This document shows positions 1 to 9,204 of a stretch of 41,384 nt of DNA, in pieces. Numbering within the stretch: position 1 is the first letter of the stretch; every line of letters begins with the position of its first letter. Position numbers and translations under genes: made by a program. The DNA is from Micromonospora orduensis. GTDB lineage: Bacteria > Actinomycetota > Actinomycetes > Mycobacteriales > Micromonosporaceae. Location of the stretch: the NCBI RefSeq assembly GCF_006228125.1, contig NZ_VDFY01000159.1:1-41384 (forward strand), in the 5' to 3' direction. The notes under the pieces are model-generated. The model had not been told where the DNA came from and ran no database searches. It worked only from the letters and a program-made list of their open reading frames with translations.

Positions 1-476
1 CACCCACCCGCCCCGGAGGCGTCGTCGCCAGTGCGCTGCTCAACCTGATCTCGCCGCTGGTCTCCTTCCCGGCGGGGGACCGGCTCGTCGACCGCATCAC
101 CCACGGCGTGGCCGGTCGTGGCGCTCCCGGCTCGGCGGCGTCCACTCTCCAGTACGCCCGCCGGCCGGTGCCGCCCGCGACCTCGATCAAGGACACCATC
201 CTCGCTGTCACCGACAAGCGGTTCCTCGTCTGCGCGTCCGGGCCGGTCAAGCTCTGGTCGAGCCGGGCCGACGACGAGCGGGCGGCAGCCGAGACGACGA
301 TCGTCTGGTCGGCGCCCCGGGCCGAGGTCGCCGCCGCCCGGGTCGGTTGGCACCGGCTCAACCCGAAGCGACTCCGGGTCGATTTCACTGACGGCTCGTG
401 GTTGGCCTTCACCGTGCCGATCGCCGACTCCGGCACGCCACTGCGCGAGATCGCCGCCGCTCTGAGCGCCCGCTGA
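1..476 (+). CDS. Hypothetical protein, 3' end only (5' end outside window)
   Basis: The reading frame is open from base 3 to the TGA at 474-476, about 157 residues, and the start lies upstream of the window. The visible N-terminal part has a hydrophobic stretch (ASALLNLISPLVSF) and then a small mixed alpha/beta region with short beta-like strands (TILAVTDKRFLVC, LRVDFTDGSWLAFTVP). That pattern recalls small PH-like domains of actinobacterial proteins of unknown function, but I do not recognise a family with confidence. It ends 2 bp from the stop codon of the convergent helR-like gene, so the two genes meet tail to tail with no room for a separate terminator. Confidence 0.6.
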   Translation, partial: PTRPGGVVASALLNLISPLVSFPAGDRLVDRITHGVAGRGAPGSAASTLQYARRPVPPATSIKDTILAVTDKRFLVCASGPVKLWSSRADDERAAAETTIVWSAPRAEVAAARVGWHRLNPKRLRVDFTDGSWLAFTVPIADSGTPLREIAAALSAR

Positions 477-478
477 CC

Positions 479-2584
479 TCAGCCGTCACGGGGCTCGGCG
501 AGCAGTGGCGCGGGCAGGGGCTCCTGGTGCAGCACCGACAGCCGCGAGACGGCGCGGGTGAGCACCACGTACAGGCGGTGCAGCCCGCGCGGTTCGGCCG
601 CGACGATCGCGGCCGGCTCGACCACCACCACGTGGTCGTACTCCAGGCCCTTGACCAGCGTCGCGGGCACCACCGTGACGCGCTCCGCGGCCGTCACGTC
701 GTCGGCGGTCGCGGTCACGACCCCGGCGGCGGCCAGCGCCGCGCGCAGCCCGTCGACGGCGTCGTCCGCGGCGATCACGCCGACCGAGCCGTCGTGCGCC
801 AGGGCCGCGTGCACCTCGGCCACCGTCGCCGAGGTCAGGTCGGTCACCGTACGCACGGCCAGGCCGCCGTCGCGGCGCAGCGACTCGGCAGGCGGTACGT
901 CCACGGCGAGCGCCGGCAGCAGGAGGTTGGCGAACGCGACAACCGCCGCGGGCACCCGGAATCCGACAGTCAGCGGAACCACCACGGCGTCCGGCTTGCC
1001 CAGGTGGGCAAGGGATTGCGCCCAGTCCGTGGCGGCCCACGGCGCGGTGCCCTGGGCCAGGTCACCGAGGAGGGTGATCGAGCCGTGCTCGCTGCGGCGG
1101 GCGATGGCCCGACACTGCATCGGGGAGAGGTCCTGCGCCTCGTCCACCACGACGTGCCCGAACCCGGAGGGTCGTTCGAGCAGCCCGGCCGCCTCGTCGA
1201 GCAGCACCGTGTCGGCGGCGGTCCAGCGGGTCGCCTTGGGGGTGCGTGCCGGCTTCGCCCAGATGAGCAGCGCCTGCTCGTCGTCGGTGAGCAGGCCGTC
1301 CGCCGCGGCGGCGAGCCGGGCCGGGTCGGAGAGCAGGCCGTGCGCCAAGCCTTCCGGGGTGAGCGCCGGCCAGACCGCGTCCAGGAAGTCGAGCACCGGC
1401 CGGCACCGGCCCATCCGGCGCAGCCAGGCGTCGCTTGGCGACTCCGCCCGCCGCGCCTCGGCCTGCCGTTGCAGCAGGCTCACCACCCGCGCCCGGACCC
1501 GCTCCCGGCCGGTGCCGTACGGCAGCCCCTCCCGGCGGGTCTCCTGGACGATTCGGTGCAGCGGCTCCACGCCGATCCGCCACCGGAACGAGCCGTCCGA
1601 CACGGTGATCGAGTCCGTCGGCGTACCGATGTGTGCCTGCGCCGCGCGGTGCAGCACGCTCGCCATCCGCGCGTCGTGCTTGAGTGCGGCGACCGCCGGC
1701 GGCTCCACCGCCCGGACCGGCACCCGCGCGATCAGCTCCTCCACCGTCGCCTGCTCGACCTCGACCTCGCCGAGCGCCGGCAGCACCGCCGCGATGTACG
1801 ACAGGAACGCCCGGTTGGGTCCCACGATCAGCACGCCGGCCCGCCGCAGCCGCTCCCGGTGCAGGTAGAGCAGGTACGCGGCCCGGTGCAGACCAACCGC
1901 CGTCTTCCCGGTGCCCGGCGCCCCCTGCACACAGATCGAGTCGGCCAGGTCGGCCCGGACCAGCTCGTCCTGCTCCGGCTGGATGGTCGCGACGATGTCC
2001 CGCATCGGCCCGACGCGCGGCCGCTCGATTTCGGCGGTGAGGATCCGACTGGTCGTACCCAGCTCCTCGCCCCGATCCAGCCGCTCATCCTCGAAGCTGG
2101 TCAGCACCCCGTTGCTGAACCCGAACCGCCGCCGGACCGCCACCCCCTGCGGATCCCGGGCGCTGGCCCGGTAGAACGACCGGGAGACCGGCGCCCGCCA
2201 GTCCAGCACCAACGGTTCGCCGAGCTCGTCGGTGACGTGCCGCCGCCCCACGTGGTACCGCCGACCGTCGTGATCGCTGGTGCTGGTGCTGTCATCGCCC
2301 GTCTCCTCCGCCCGCGGTGTCCCGGCGAAGTCGAGGCGGCCGAAGAACAGCGGCGTGGTCGGGTCGTCGGCTAGTTCGGCGACCCGGCGGGCCAGCGTGC
2401 GGCCGAGGGTCTCCGCGGCGTACGCGTCGCCGGCGACCTGGTCACCTGTCGAGAACAGGGCTTCGGCCCGCTCCCGCATCCGCCGCAGCGCCGCCCGCGA
2501 CGTGTCCAGGTGTGCGCGCTCGGCGGCCAGGTCCGCGTCGAGGGGGGTGCCGTCCAGGTGGGTGTCAAGGTCAAGTGCGGGCAT
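479..2584 (-). CDS. helR: HelR/HelD-like RNA polymerase recycling ATPase (UvrD/Rep superfamily)
   Basis: A 701-residue superfamily 1 helicase-like ATPase. An N-terminal charged helical segment (about residues 15-45) fits the coiled-coil arm of HelD proteins. The segment LDWRAPVSRSFYRA (128-140) is characteristic of the HelR/HelD group. Walker A GAPGTGKT is at 221-228 and Walker B DEAQD at 481-485. The C-terminal YVVLTRAVSRLSVLHQE resembles the UvrD-like last ATPase motif. HelD-family proteins bind RNA polymerase, pry open its channel and recycle stalled complexes; the actinobacterial HelR branch has been linked to rifamycin tolerance. The ATG at 2584 places the arm at the very N-terminus and is preceded on the minus strand by a purine-rich GATGGGACG. 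The gene is monocistronic. The family is secure; HelR versus other HelD classes is judged from motif resemblance only. Confidence 0.85.
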   Translation of the reverse strand: MPALDLDTHLDGTPLDADLAAERAHLDTSRAALRRMRERAEALFSTGDQVAGDAYAAETLGRTLARRVAELADDPTTPLFFGRLDFAGTPRAEETGDDSTSTSDHDGRRYHVGRRHVTDELGEPLVLDWRAPVSRSFYRASARDPQGVAVRRRFGFSNGVLTSFEDERLDRGEELGTTSRILTAEIERPRVGPMRDIVATIQPEQDELVRADLADSICVQGAPGTGKTAVGLHRAAYLLYLHRERLRRAGVLIVGPNRAFLSYIAAVLPALGEVEVEQATVEELIARVPVRAVEPPAVAALKHDARMASVLHRAAQAHIGTPTDSITVSDGSFRWRIGVEPLHRIVQETRREGLPYGTGRERVRARVVSLLQRQAEARRAESPSDAWLRRMGRCRPVLDFLDAVWPALTPEGLAHGLLSDPARLAAAADGLLTDDEQALLIWAKPARTPKATRWTAADTVLLDEAAGLLERPSGFGHVVVDEAQDLSPMQCRAIARRSEHGSITLLGDLAQGTAPWAATDWAQSLAHLGKPDAVVVPLTVGFRVPAAVVAFANLLLPALAVDVPPAESLRRDGGLAVRTVTDLTSATVAEVHAALAHDGSVGVIAADDAVDGLRAALAAAGVVTATADDVTAAERVTVVPATLVKGLEYDHVVVVEPAAIVAAEPRGLHRLYVVLTRAVSRLSVLHQEPLPAPLLAEPRDG

Positions 2585-2684
2585 GCTGACGTCCCATCGT
2601 TCACATCTGCTGCTCGCTCGCGTGTCCGGGGGCGGATGGCCGGCCGCCCGGCGCGGGGACGTCCGTTCCGGTGCAGCTCACCTC

Positions 2685-2701
2685 GGCCGTCAAGCAAGCC
2701 T
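2685..2701 (-). promoter_or_regulatory. Possible rifamycin-associated element (RAE-like) upstream of helR
   Basis: On the minus strand the sequence reads AGGCTTGCTTGACGGCC, about 100 bp upstream of the helR start. It resembles the 19-bp RAE palindrome reported upstream of rifamycin-response genes including helR, which I recall as GGGGCTTGC-G-GCAAGGCCC. The left half agrees well (GGCTTGC) and the right half only partly (GGCC). The consensus is from memory and the palindrome here is poor, so this is a weak candidate. Confidence 0.25.
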
Positions 2702-2781
2702 GCAACCCTACGCCCTTTCGGCCGCCCCTTCCATCGAATTACCGAAGCAACCACCCCTTCGTGATGGCGTGGCGCGGCCGT

Positions 2782-2799
2782 GGGCGGGCGGGCCCCGGG
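2782..2799 (+). other. G-quadruplex-type motif
   Basis: Four G3 runs separated by 1, 1 and 4 bases (GGGC GGGC GGG CCCC GGG), followed closely by GGGG at 2803-2806. This meets the usual G3N1-7 rule. In a genome this GC-rich such motifs also occur by chance. Confidence 0.5.
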
Positions 2800-2852
2800 C
2801 GTGGGGTGGTCTTGGGCGGGCAGGCCCGGGCGTGGCGGGCCGGACCCTCGGG

Positions 2853-2898
2853 CGCGGCTCGTTCCGGTCGCGGCTCGTTCTGGGGGCGCGGCTCGTTT
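2853..2898 (+). repeat. Three short direct repeats, CGCGGCTCGTT
   Basis: Copies begin at 2853, 2869 and 2887 (spacing 16 and 18 bp). The first two are CGCGGCTCGTTC and the third ends in T. They lie in the G-rich intergenic stretch between the HNH gene and helR. No function can be assigned from sequence. Confidence 0.6.
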
Positions 2899-2972
2899 CG
2901 GGCGTGGCGTGGCGCTGGGTGGAGGCGTGCCCGGCCCGGCTCGCGCTCCGAGGAGAAGGCAGCTTCGTGAGC

Positions 2973-4223
2973 TCAGCAGCGCCGGTGGTAGAGGTTGCGG
3001 CGTGGGGTGCGGAGCGGGTCGAGCCAGCCGGGTGGGAGGAATTCGGGCTGGCCGTCCGGTGCGATGCGGACCGTCCAGTCGCCCTGGTGGAGAAGCCGGT
3101 GGTGATGCCCGCAGAGCAGGACGGCGTTGCCGAGCGCCGTCGCGCCACCGTCGGCCCAGTGTCGGACGTGGTGACCGTCGCACCACCGGGGTGGTCGGTC
3201 GCAGCCGGGGAAGGCGCAACCGCCGTCGCGCAGCACCAGCGCGCGTCGCAGGGGACCGGTGAAGAGTCGGCGCTGACGCCCGACGTCCAGGATCTGACTG
3301 TTGTCGCCCAGCACTGCCGGGAGCACCGAGGCGTCGCAGGCGAGGCGGCGGACCGCGCCCGGTGTGAGGCGCGCGCCGGTCTCCAGGGTGCCCGGGTGTA
3401 CGCCGTTGAGCAGCGCGTCCAGCGACATGGTGACCACCAGTTGCGGCCGGTCGCCGCCGTTGTCGGGCAGAGTGCCGGTGCGTAGTGCCAGCCGGCAGAT
3501 CTCACCGAGCGCGTCCGCCCGACGCTGGCCGGGACTGCGGTCGTCGTGCTCACCCGTCGGGGCGCAGAACGGATCGATCGCCTCGCGCAGCAGGCTCGCG
3601 GTTTCGGTGTCGAGGTTGCCGCTGAGGCGTACCTGCCCGTCCTTGGGCTCGGAGAGGGTGACGTGCCGGCGGGCCTCGGCCCGCTCGGTGGCCCGTTCGA
3701 GGGCGGTCAGCTCGGCCCGGTCGGCCAGCTCGGGTGCGACGTGCGTGAGGATGCGCTCGCCGAGACGGCTCAGGATGGTCGGGTCGAAGCGGTCGGCCCA
3801 AGCGATCAACAGCTCGGTGGCCTTGTCCGCCACCTCCGGGCCGACCTCGACCGGCAGGGCCGCGATCGTCTCCGCCACGACCCGGCCCTGCTCGACGGTG
3901 ATGGTGCCGTTGAGCAGGGCCGCGCGGACCGGTGGTGGCGCGGCGTCGATCGTGGTGGCGAGCTGAACCATCTGGCGGGCCGATCGGCCCGAGAGTCGGA
4001 GCCGTTCCCGCAGCCAGACGGCGGTCGACGCGGCACCCCGGGAGACCGCGAGGCCACGGGCGTCCAGCTCACGCACGAGACCGAGCTGAACGGTCGCCAG
4101 CCGCTGCGCCACCGCGTGTGCCGCGTCGATCGATGCGAGCAACTCGTCGTCGGAAAGCGCCCACGAAGCGGCTTCGGCGCAGTCGTCGACGGCACCGCCC
4201 GCCTGCGCCAACGCCCCCAACAT
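2973..4223 (-). CDS. DUF222 / HNH endonuclease domain protein (13E12-repeat type)
   Basis: A 416-residue protein with the two-part layout of the actinobacterial 13E12/DUF222 family. A helical DUF222 region covers roughly residues 10-300, and an HNH nuclease domain sits at about 330-385. In the HNH part one sees the zinc-type cysteines of CAFPGCDRPP (336-345), the catalytic-type CDGHH (348-352) and the final GHHHRLLH (372-379). The family is often multicopy and mobile in actinobacteria and its biological role is unclear; nuclease activity is inferred from the domain. The ATG at 4223 is chosen because a -10 hexamer TATTGT (4235-4230) ends 6 nt upstream, giving a leaderless mRNA as for mqnA. A LexA-like box overlaps that promoter. 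Nothing looks degraded: both domains are complete. Confidence 0.85.
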   Translation of the reverse strand: MLGALAQAGGAVDDCAEAASWALSDDELLASIDAAHAVAQRLATVQLGLVRELDARGLAVSRGAASTAVWLRERLRLSGRSARQMVQLATTIDAAPPPVRAALLNGTITVEQGRVVAETIAALPVEVGPEVADKATELLIAWADRFDPTILSRLGERILTHVAPELADRAELTALERATERAEARRHVTLSEPKDGQVRLSGNLDTETASLLREAIDPFCAPTGEHDDRSPGQRRADALGEICRLALRTGTLPDNGGDRPQLVVTMSLDALLNGVHPGTLETGARLTPGAVRRLACDASVLPAVLGDNSQILDVGRQRRLFTGPLRRALVLRDGGCAFPGCDRPPRWCDGHHVRHWADGGATALGNAVLLCGHHHRLLHQGDWTVRIAPDGQPEFLPPGWLDPLRTPRRNLYHRRC

Positions 4224-4229
4224 GGACCG

Positions 4230-4249
4230 ACAATAGAACAGGTGTACGA
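4230..4249 (-). promoter_or_regulatory. Leaderless promoter with overlapping LexA (SOS) box for the HNH gene
   Basis: On the plus strand 4234-4249 reads TAGAAC-AGGT-GTACGA. The actinobacterial/mycobacterial SOS box is TCGAAC-N4-GTTCGA, so 10 of 12 defined positions agree. On the minus strand the -10 hexamer TATTGT (4235-4230) overlaps the box and ends 6 nt before the ATG at 4223. Repressor binding here would block the promoter directly. Several mycobacterial 13E12-family genes belong to the LexA regulon, which supports the reading. Confidence 0.6.
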
Positions 4250-4263
4250 CACTTTTGCCCTGA

Positions 4264-5469
<1,206 letters not shown>

Positions 5470-5480
5470 ACCGGCGGGCA

Positions 5481-5510
5481 CGCCAGCCGGCGCAGCCGGC
5501 CCGGCTGGCG
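5481..5510. terminator. Hairpin between convergent mqnA and serine hydrolase genes
   Basis: A perfect 10-bp stem (CGCCAGCCGG at 5481-5490 pairing with CCGGCTGGCG at 5501-5510) with a 10-nt loop, in the 53-bp gap between two convergent stop codons. There is no U-tract, which is usual for actinobacterial terminators. It could serve both strands. Confidence 0.6.
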
Positions 5511-5522
5511 CTGAGCTGCGGG

Positions 5523-6479
5523 TCAGGTGCTGGGGCGGAGCAGCGCCTCGGTGATCTTCTCGCAGTTCTTCATGCCGTAGTCGTAGCCCATGTTGATCGG
5601 GTACTTGACCATCACGCCCATCGTCCAGGTATCGCCGATGGCCAGGCAGTTGATGTGCATCTCCTGCTCCCTGGTCCGGTCGATCCACCCGTTCTTGATG
5701 GCGATCTGCTTCTGCTCGGCGGCCGGGAACGCCTTGCGGATGCCGAAGTCACCCGCGCCGCGCACCAGCTTCATCTCGTTGAGCAGCCACTTGGTCCACT
5801 TCGGGCCGGCGGCCGTGCCGGTGGCGATGCAGTTGCCCAGACGGGCGGTGTCGCGCGGGGAGAGCGCGGTCCGGGACCAGCCCTTGTCGGGGGCGACGCT
5901 GCTGTCGGTCAGCTTGCACATGGAGATCAGTCGTTCGATCGAGGCGTCCCGGCCAACCGTGTTGTAGAACTGCTCGGCGCGGGTGTTGTCGCTGTCCCGG
6001 ATGATCCGCGTCGCGTCGGCGAGCTTCGCATCGCTCGGCGTCTGACCGCTGTCGGCCGCGCGGCGCAGGTAGTCGGCGACGATCCAGGACTTGATCATCG
6101 AGGCGGTGGTGCTGGTCTCGCCCATGTTCTTCGAACCGATGATCTTTCCGGTCCGGCGGTCGAGCACACTCCAGGAGTACCAGCCCTCGATGTCGAGCTT
6201 GAGGTCCTTCGCCACGAACGGCAGCGGCTCCAGCGACGGGCTGGGGCTGGGCGACGGCGCGGCCGGCTGGCGGGCGCTGCGGTCGGTGGCCGTACCGGTG
6301 GACCGGCCGGCTGGCGTACCGGAATCACCCCACCGGGCGGCGGCGGACGACTCGAACGGCGACCCGGGCAGCAGCCGCAGCGACACCAGCACCAGCCCGA
6401 TCAGGATGATCGCGATGGCGATCAACCGAAGCGGAGACGCCTCGCCACCCCGCCGGTCGGCCCGACGGTTGCCGGCCAT
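5523..6479 (-). CDS. Membrane-anchored serine hydrolase, class A beta-lactamase/PBP-like fold (paralogue 1)
   Basis: A 318-residue protein. Residues 18-37 form one hydrophobic segment with no lipobox (signal anchor), followed by a Pro/Ser/Thr-rich linker (about 55-85) and an extracellular catalytic domain. The three active-site elements of the penicillin-recognising fold are visible: SxxK as SMIK (127-130), SDN (163-165) and, in the KTG position, KNG (262-264). A late IN-C-LAIGDTWTMGVM strand closes the domain. Substrate is unknown; peptidoglycan or a related cell-wall ligand is the usual expectation, and beta-lactamase activity cannot be claimed. The ATG (6479-6477) overlaps the upstream paralogue's TGA by one base (TGATG), so the two genes are co-translated. 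Confidence 0.75.
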   Translation of the reverse strand: MAGNRRADRRGGEASPLRLIAIAIILIGLVLVSLRLLPGSPFESSAAARWGDSGTPAGRSTGTATDRSARQPAAPSPSPSPSLEPLPFVAKDLKLDIEGWYSWSVLDRRTGKIIGSKNMGETSTTASMIKSWIVADYLRRAADSGQTPSDAKLADATRIIRDSDNTRAEQFYNTVGRDASIERLISMCKLTDSSVAPDKGWSRTALSPRDTARLGNCIATGTAAGPKWTKWLLNEMKLVRGAGDFGIRKAFPAAEQKQIAIKNGWIDRTREQEMHINCLAIGDTWTMGVMVKYPINMGYDYGMKNCEKITEALLRPST

Positions 6480-7468
6480 CAGAGCTTCCCGACCGGCTGC
6501 TGCGGCACCTTCAGCGCGGCGCCCGGCTGCGGGGTGACCAACTGGGTGGCGACGCTGGCGCAGACCTGCGCGCCGTAGTCCAGTCCACTCCTGATCGGGT
6601 AGCGCAGCATCACCGCGAGGCTCCACTTGCCGTTGACGGCCAGGCAGTTGACATGCCAGTTGCCGTCGTAGTTGATCGGGGTCCAGCCGTTCTTCATGCT
6701 GACCGGGCCCTGGGCGGTGATCGACTTGGGTAGGCCGTCGATGATCCCCCATCGGCCTCCGCCCGAGCTGGCCTTCTGGTCCTTGGCCGCGGTGGTGCCT
6801 CTGACCTTGCTCATCTGATCGAGCACCCACTTGGTCCACTTCGGGCCGGCGGCCTTGCCGTCGGCGATGCAGTCGCCGAGACGGACGGCGTCCCGGGGGG
6901 ACATCCGGGTGAAGCTCCAGTAGCCGGTGTACGGCTTGATGTTGCCGCGCTTGGTGTCGGTCAGCCCACAGATCTTGATCGCCCGCTGGATCACCGCGTC
7001 GGGCGTGCTGCTGGTCGAGGCCCGGTACGAGCCACCGGCGGCGGCGTGGACCTTGTTGGCCGCGCCGTCGTTGCTGTCGATGATGGCGAGCCGGGACGCC
7101 TCCTTCAGCGCCGCGGGCGGCTCCTTGTCACCGAGCTGCCGTAGGTAGTCGGAGACGATCCACGCCTTGATCATCGACTCGGTGGAGCTGGTCGAGGTCA
7201 TGTTGGGCGATCCGGAGATCTTGCCGGTCTGCCGGTCCATCAGCGCCCATGAGAAGAATTCGCCCTTGAAGCTCACCGATACCGGACCGGCCGCCAGGGT
7301 GGGCGGCGGTGGCGGGGTGGGTGCGGGCGCGGCGACGGTCGAGGCGGCGCCGCCGCCTCCGCCTCCGCTGGTGCCGTCGGCCAGTCGGGCGTACGCGGTG
7401 GGGACCAGAAGGACGCCACCGAGCAGGACCGCCGCGACGGCGAGCACCATGGTCACGCGAGATCGCAT
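6479..7468 (-). CDS. Exported serine hydrolase, class A beta-lactamase/PBP-like fold (paralogue 2)
   Basis: A 329-residue paralogue of the downstream gene, sharing blocks such as SPRD, GPKWTKW and the KNGW turn. The N-terminal hydrophobic helix (about 5-24) ending near AYA is a signal peptide or anchor, and a Gly/Ala/Pro-rich linker (34-60) follows. The active-site serine motif is SMIK (98-101). The second motif reads SND (132-134) where its neighbour has SDN, and the third is KNG (259-261). The altered second motif may change or weaken catalysis; that is inference. It is first in a two-gene operon and a plausible Shine-Dalgarno, GGAGCT, lies about 10 nt upstream of the ATG. Function is unknown beyond the fold. 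Confidence 0.75.
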   Translation of the reverse strand: MRSRVTMVLAVAAVLLGGVLLVPTAYARLADGTSGGGGGGAASTVAAPAPTPPPPPTLAAGPVSVSFKGEFFSWALMDRQTGKISGSPNMTSTSSTESMIKAWIVSDYLRQLGDKEPPAALKEASRLAIIDSNDGAANKVHAAAGGSYRASTSSTPDAVIQRAIKICGLTDTKRGNIKPYTGYWSFTRMSPRDAVRLGDCIADGKAAGPKWTKWVLDQMSKVRGTTAAKDQKASSGGGRWGIIDGLPKSITAQGPVSMKNGWTPINYDGNWHVNCLAVNGKWSLAVMLRYPIRSGLDYGAQVCASVATQLVTPQPGAALKVPQQPVGKL

Positions 7469-7713
7469 GAGTTGGGTGAGCTCCAGATGTCAGGGCCGGG
7501 GGACCGGCTTGTTGTCCGGGGCGATCGGTGCGATCGCCGAGGCCGGGGGAGGTGGCCTCTGTGGAGACGGCGATTCTGGGCAGCCGATCGATGTGACCGG
7601 CAGAAGTCTACGTCCGGACCGGCGGCTCGCCAGAACCCGACACCTGGCAACTTGCAATGAAGACGGAATATCGGGACGGTATGCGGCTTCTGCGAGGGCT
7701 CTTCTCTTCGTCG

Positions 7714-7725
7714 TGAGCTAGCTCA
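7714..7725. promoter_or_regulatory. Perfect 12-bp palindrome, operator-like
   Basis: TGAGCTAGCTCA is its own reverse complement. It lies about 115 bp upstream of paaA and 245 bp upstream of the serine hydrolase start. I do not know which regulator it would bind. Confidence 0.35.
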
Positions 7726-7792
7726 TAGCGTGGTGGGTCGCGCAACGTGAGGAAATACCGCCTGTTCGTGACCGAAGGTGACTCCGGTTTCC

Positions 7793-7831
7793 TGTTACAC
7801 CCCCTGGTGCATCAAGGCGCAAGCTGTAACA
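7793..7831 (+). promoter_or_regulatory. Inverted repeat at the paaA promoter
   Basis: TGTTACA (7793-7799) and TGTAACA (7825-7831) are exact reverse complements separated by 25 bp. A CACC/GGTG pair (7798-7801 and 7806-7809) lies just inside. The right arm overlaps the likely -10 region (TAACACT, 7827-7833), which ends 7 nt before the paaA ATG. This is a reasonable place for a repressor of phenylacetate catabolism, but no regulator gene is adjacent. Confidence 0.4.
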
Positions 7832-7840
7832 CTTGTCCTC

Positions 7841-8920
7841 ATGTATGGCAACGACTTCTCCGCGCCGGCGGACGCCCCGGACGACCCGCCCGGCGGCGGC
7901 CTGCTGGGTGAGGTCGAGGCGGCCGAGGCGGACCTACGCGCGGCCGCCGCGCGCGAGCGGCGCGGCGGGCCCGCGCCGGACGAGGACCTGGCCGCGTACT
8001 TCGCCGACGTGGTGGGGGCCGAGCAGAAGATCGAGCCGCGCGACTGGATGCCCGAGGCGTACCGCCGCACGCTGATCCGGCAGATCGCCCAGCACGCCCA
8101 CTCCGAGATCATCGGCATGCAGCCGGAGGGCAACTGGATCAGCCGGGCGCCGTCGCTCAAGCGCAAGGCGATCCTGCTGGCCAAGGTGCAGGACGAGGCG
8201 GGCCACGGGCTCTACCTGTACGCCGCCGCCGAGACCCTGGGCATCAGCCGCGACGAGCTGGTCCAACTGCTCCTCGACGGGAAGCAGAAGTACAGCTCCA
8301 TCTTCAACTACCCCACCCTGACCTGGGCCGACGTGGGCGCGATCGGTTGGCTGGTGGACGGCGCGGCGATCGTCAACCAGGTGCCGCTGTGCCGCTGCTC
8401 CTACGGCCCGTACGCGCGGGCGATGATCCGGGTCTGCAAGGAGGAGTCGTTCCACCAGCGCCAGGGCTACGAGATCCTGCACACCCTCGCGCACGGCACC
8501 CCGGCGCAGCAGGCCATGGCCCAGGACTCGGTGGACCGCTGGTGGTATCCGTCGCTGGCCATGTTCGGCCCGCCGGACGGCGACTCCACGCACTCCGCCC
8601 AGTCGATGGCCTGGAAGATCAAGCGTTTCTCGAACGACGACCTGCGACAGCGCTTCGTCGACATGTGCGTCGGGCAGGCCGAGGTGCTCGGGTTGCGCAT
8701 TCCCGATGACGACCTGCGCTGGAACGAGGAGCGGCAGGCGTACGACTACACCCAGCCGGACTACGACGAGCTGATGCGGGTGATCTCCGGCAACGGGCCG
8801 TGCAACCGGGAGCGGATGGCGCATCGGCGGGCCGCCCACGCCGACGGCGCATGGGTACGCGAGGCCGCCGCGGCGTACGCCGCGAAGCGGGCGCAGAACA
8901 GGGAGAAGGTTGCCGCGTGA
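7841..8920 (+). CDS. paaA: 1,2-phenylacetyl-CoA epoxidase, catalytic subunit PaaA
   Basis: A 359-residue diiron monooxygenase subunit. The two carboxylate/histidine iron-binding motifs of the ferritin-like fold are present: E119-x2-H122 (DEAGHG) and E202-x2-H205 (EESFH). With PaaB, PaaC and the reductase PaaE it adds one oxygen atom across the ring of phenylacetyl-CoA, opening aerobic phenylacetate degradation in the cytoplasm. About 60 N-terminal residues, acidic and Pro-rich at first, precede the conserved [11 protein letters not shown]. The ATG at 7841 is preferred to an in-frame ATG at 7778, because the latter would place the promoter palindrome inside the coding sequence. The stop overlaps the paaB start (GTGA). 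Confidence 0.93.
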   Translation: MYGNDFSAPADAPDDPPGGGLLGEVEAAEADLRAAAARERRGGPAPDEDLAAYFADVVGAEQKIEPRDWMPEAYRRTLIRQIAQHAHSEIIGMQPEGNWISRAPSLKRKAILLAKVQDEAGHGLYLYAAAETLGISRDELVQLLLDGKQKYSSIFNYPTLTWADVGAIGWLVDGAAIVNQVPLCRCSYGPYARAMIRVCKEESFHQRQGYEILHTLAHGTPAQQAMAQDSVDRWWYPSLAMFGPPDGDSTHSAQSMAWKIKRFSNDDLRQRFVDMCVGQAEVLGLRIPDDDLRWNEERQAYDYTQPDYDELMRVISGNGPCNRERMAHRRAAHADGAWVREAAAAYAAKRAQNREKVAA

Positions 8921-9204
8921 GTACCGAACACTCGCCGCTGTGGGAGGTCTTCGTGCGCGCCCGGCGCGGGCTGTCGCACACCCACGTCGGCAGTCTGCAC
9001 GCCCCCGACGCCGAGCTGGCCCTGCGCAACGCCCGGGACCTCTACACCCGACGGCAGGAGGGCGTGTCGATCTGGGTGGTGCCGGCCGGCGCGATCACCG
9101 CGTCCAGCCCGGACGAGAAGGACGCCTTCTTCGACCCGGCCGCCGACAAGGTCTACCGCCACCCCACGTTCTACGAGGTGCCGGACGGGGTGGCCCACCT
9201 GTGA
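8917..9204 (+). CDS. paaB: 1,2-phenylacetyl-CoA epoxidase subunit PaaB
   Basis: A 95-residue small subunit, normal length for PaaB. The conserved segments [31 protein letters not shown] and [12 protein letters not shown] are typical. PaaB helps assemble the PaaA/PaaC complex and has no catalytic centre of its own. The GTG start at 8917 shares GTGA with the paaA stop, which fixes the start and implies translational coupling. The following 157 bp are taken up by a tandem repeat before paaC, so tight spacing is broken here and only here in the operon. Confidence 0.92.
   Translation: MSTEHSPLWEVFVRARRGLSHTHVGSLHAPDAELALRNARDLYTRRQEGVSIWVVPAGAITASSPDEKDAFFDPAADKVYRHPTFYEVPDGVAHL

Larger units (their letters stand above)
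2585..2972. other. 388-bp gap: G-rich repetitive segment and helR upstream region
   Basis: No convincing gene. The half near helR (2585-2760) has ordinary composition and must hold the helR promoter. The other half (2765-2950) is strongly G-rich on the plus strand, with repeated GGGCGTGG-like words, a quadruplex-type motif at 2782-2799 and three copies of CGCGGCTCGTT at 2853, 2869 and 2887. I see no terminator hairpin for the HNH gene that ends at 2973. Confidence 0.6.
7469..7840. other. 372-bp divergent intergenic region with two inverted repeats
   Basis: Divergent promoter region between the serine hydrolase operon (-) and paaA (+). I see no gene. It contains a perfect 12-bp palindrome TGAGCTAGCTCA at 7714-7725 and the inverted repeat TGTTACA/TGTAACA flanking 7800-7824. 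The part from 7660 to 7840 is less GC-rich than its surroundings, as expected for a promoter region. Confidence 0.6.
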
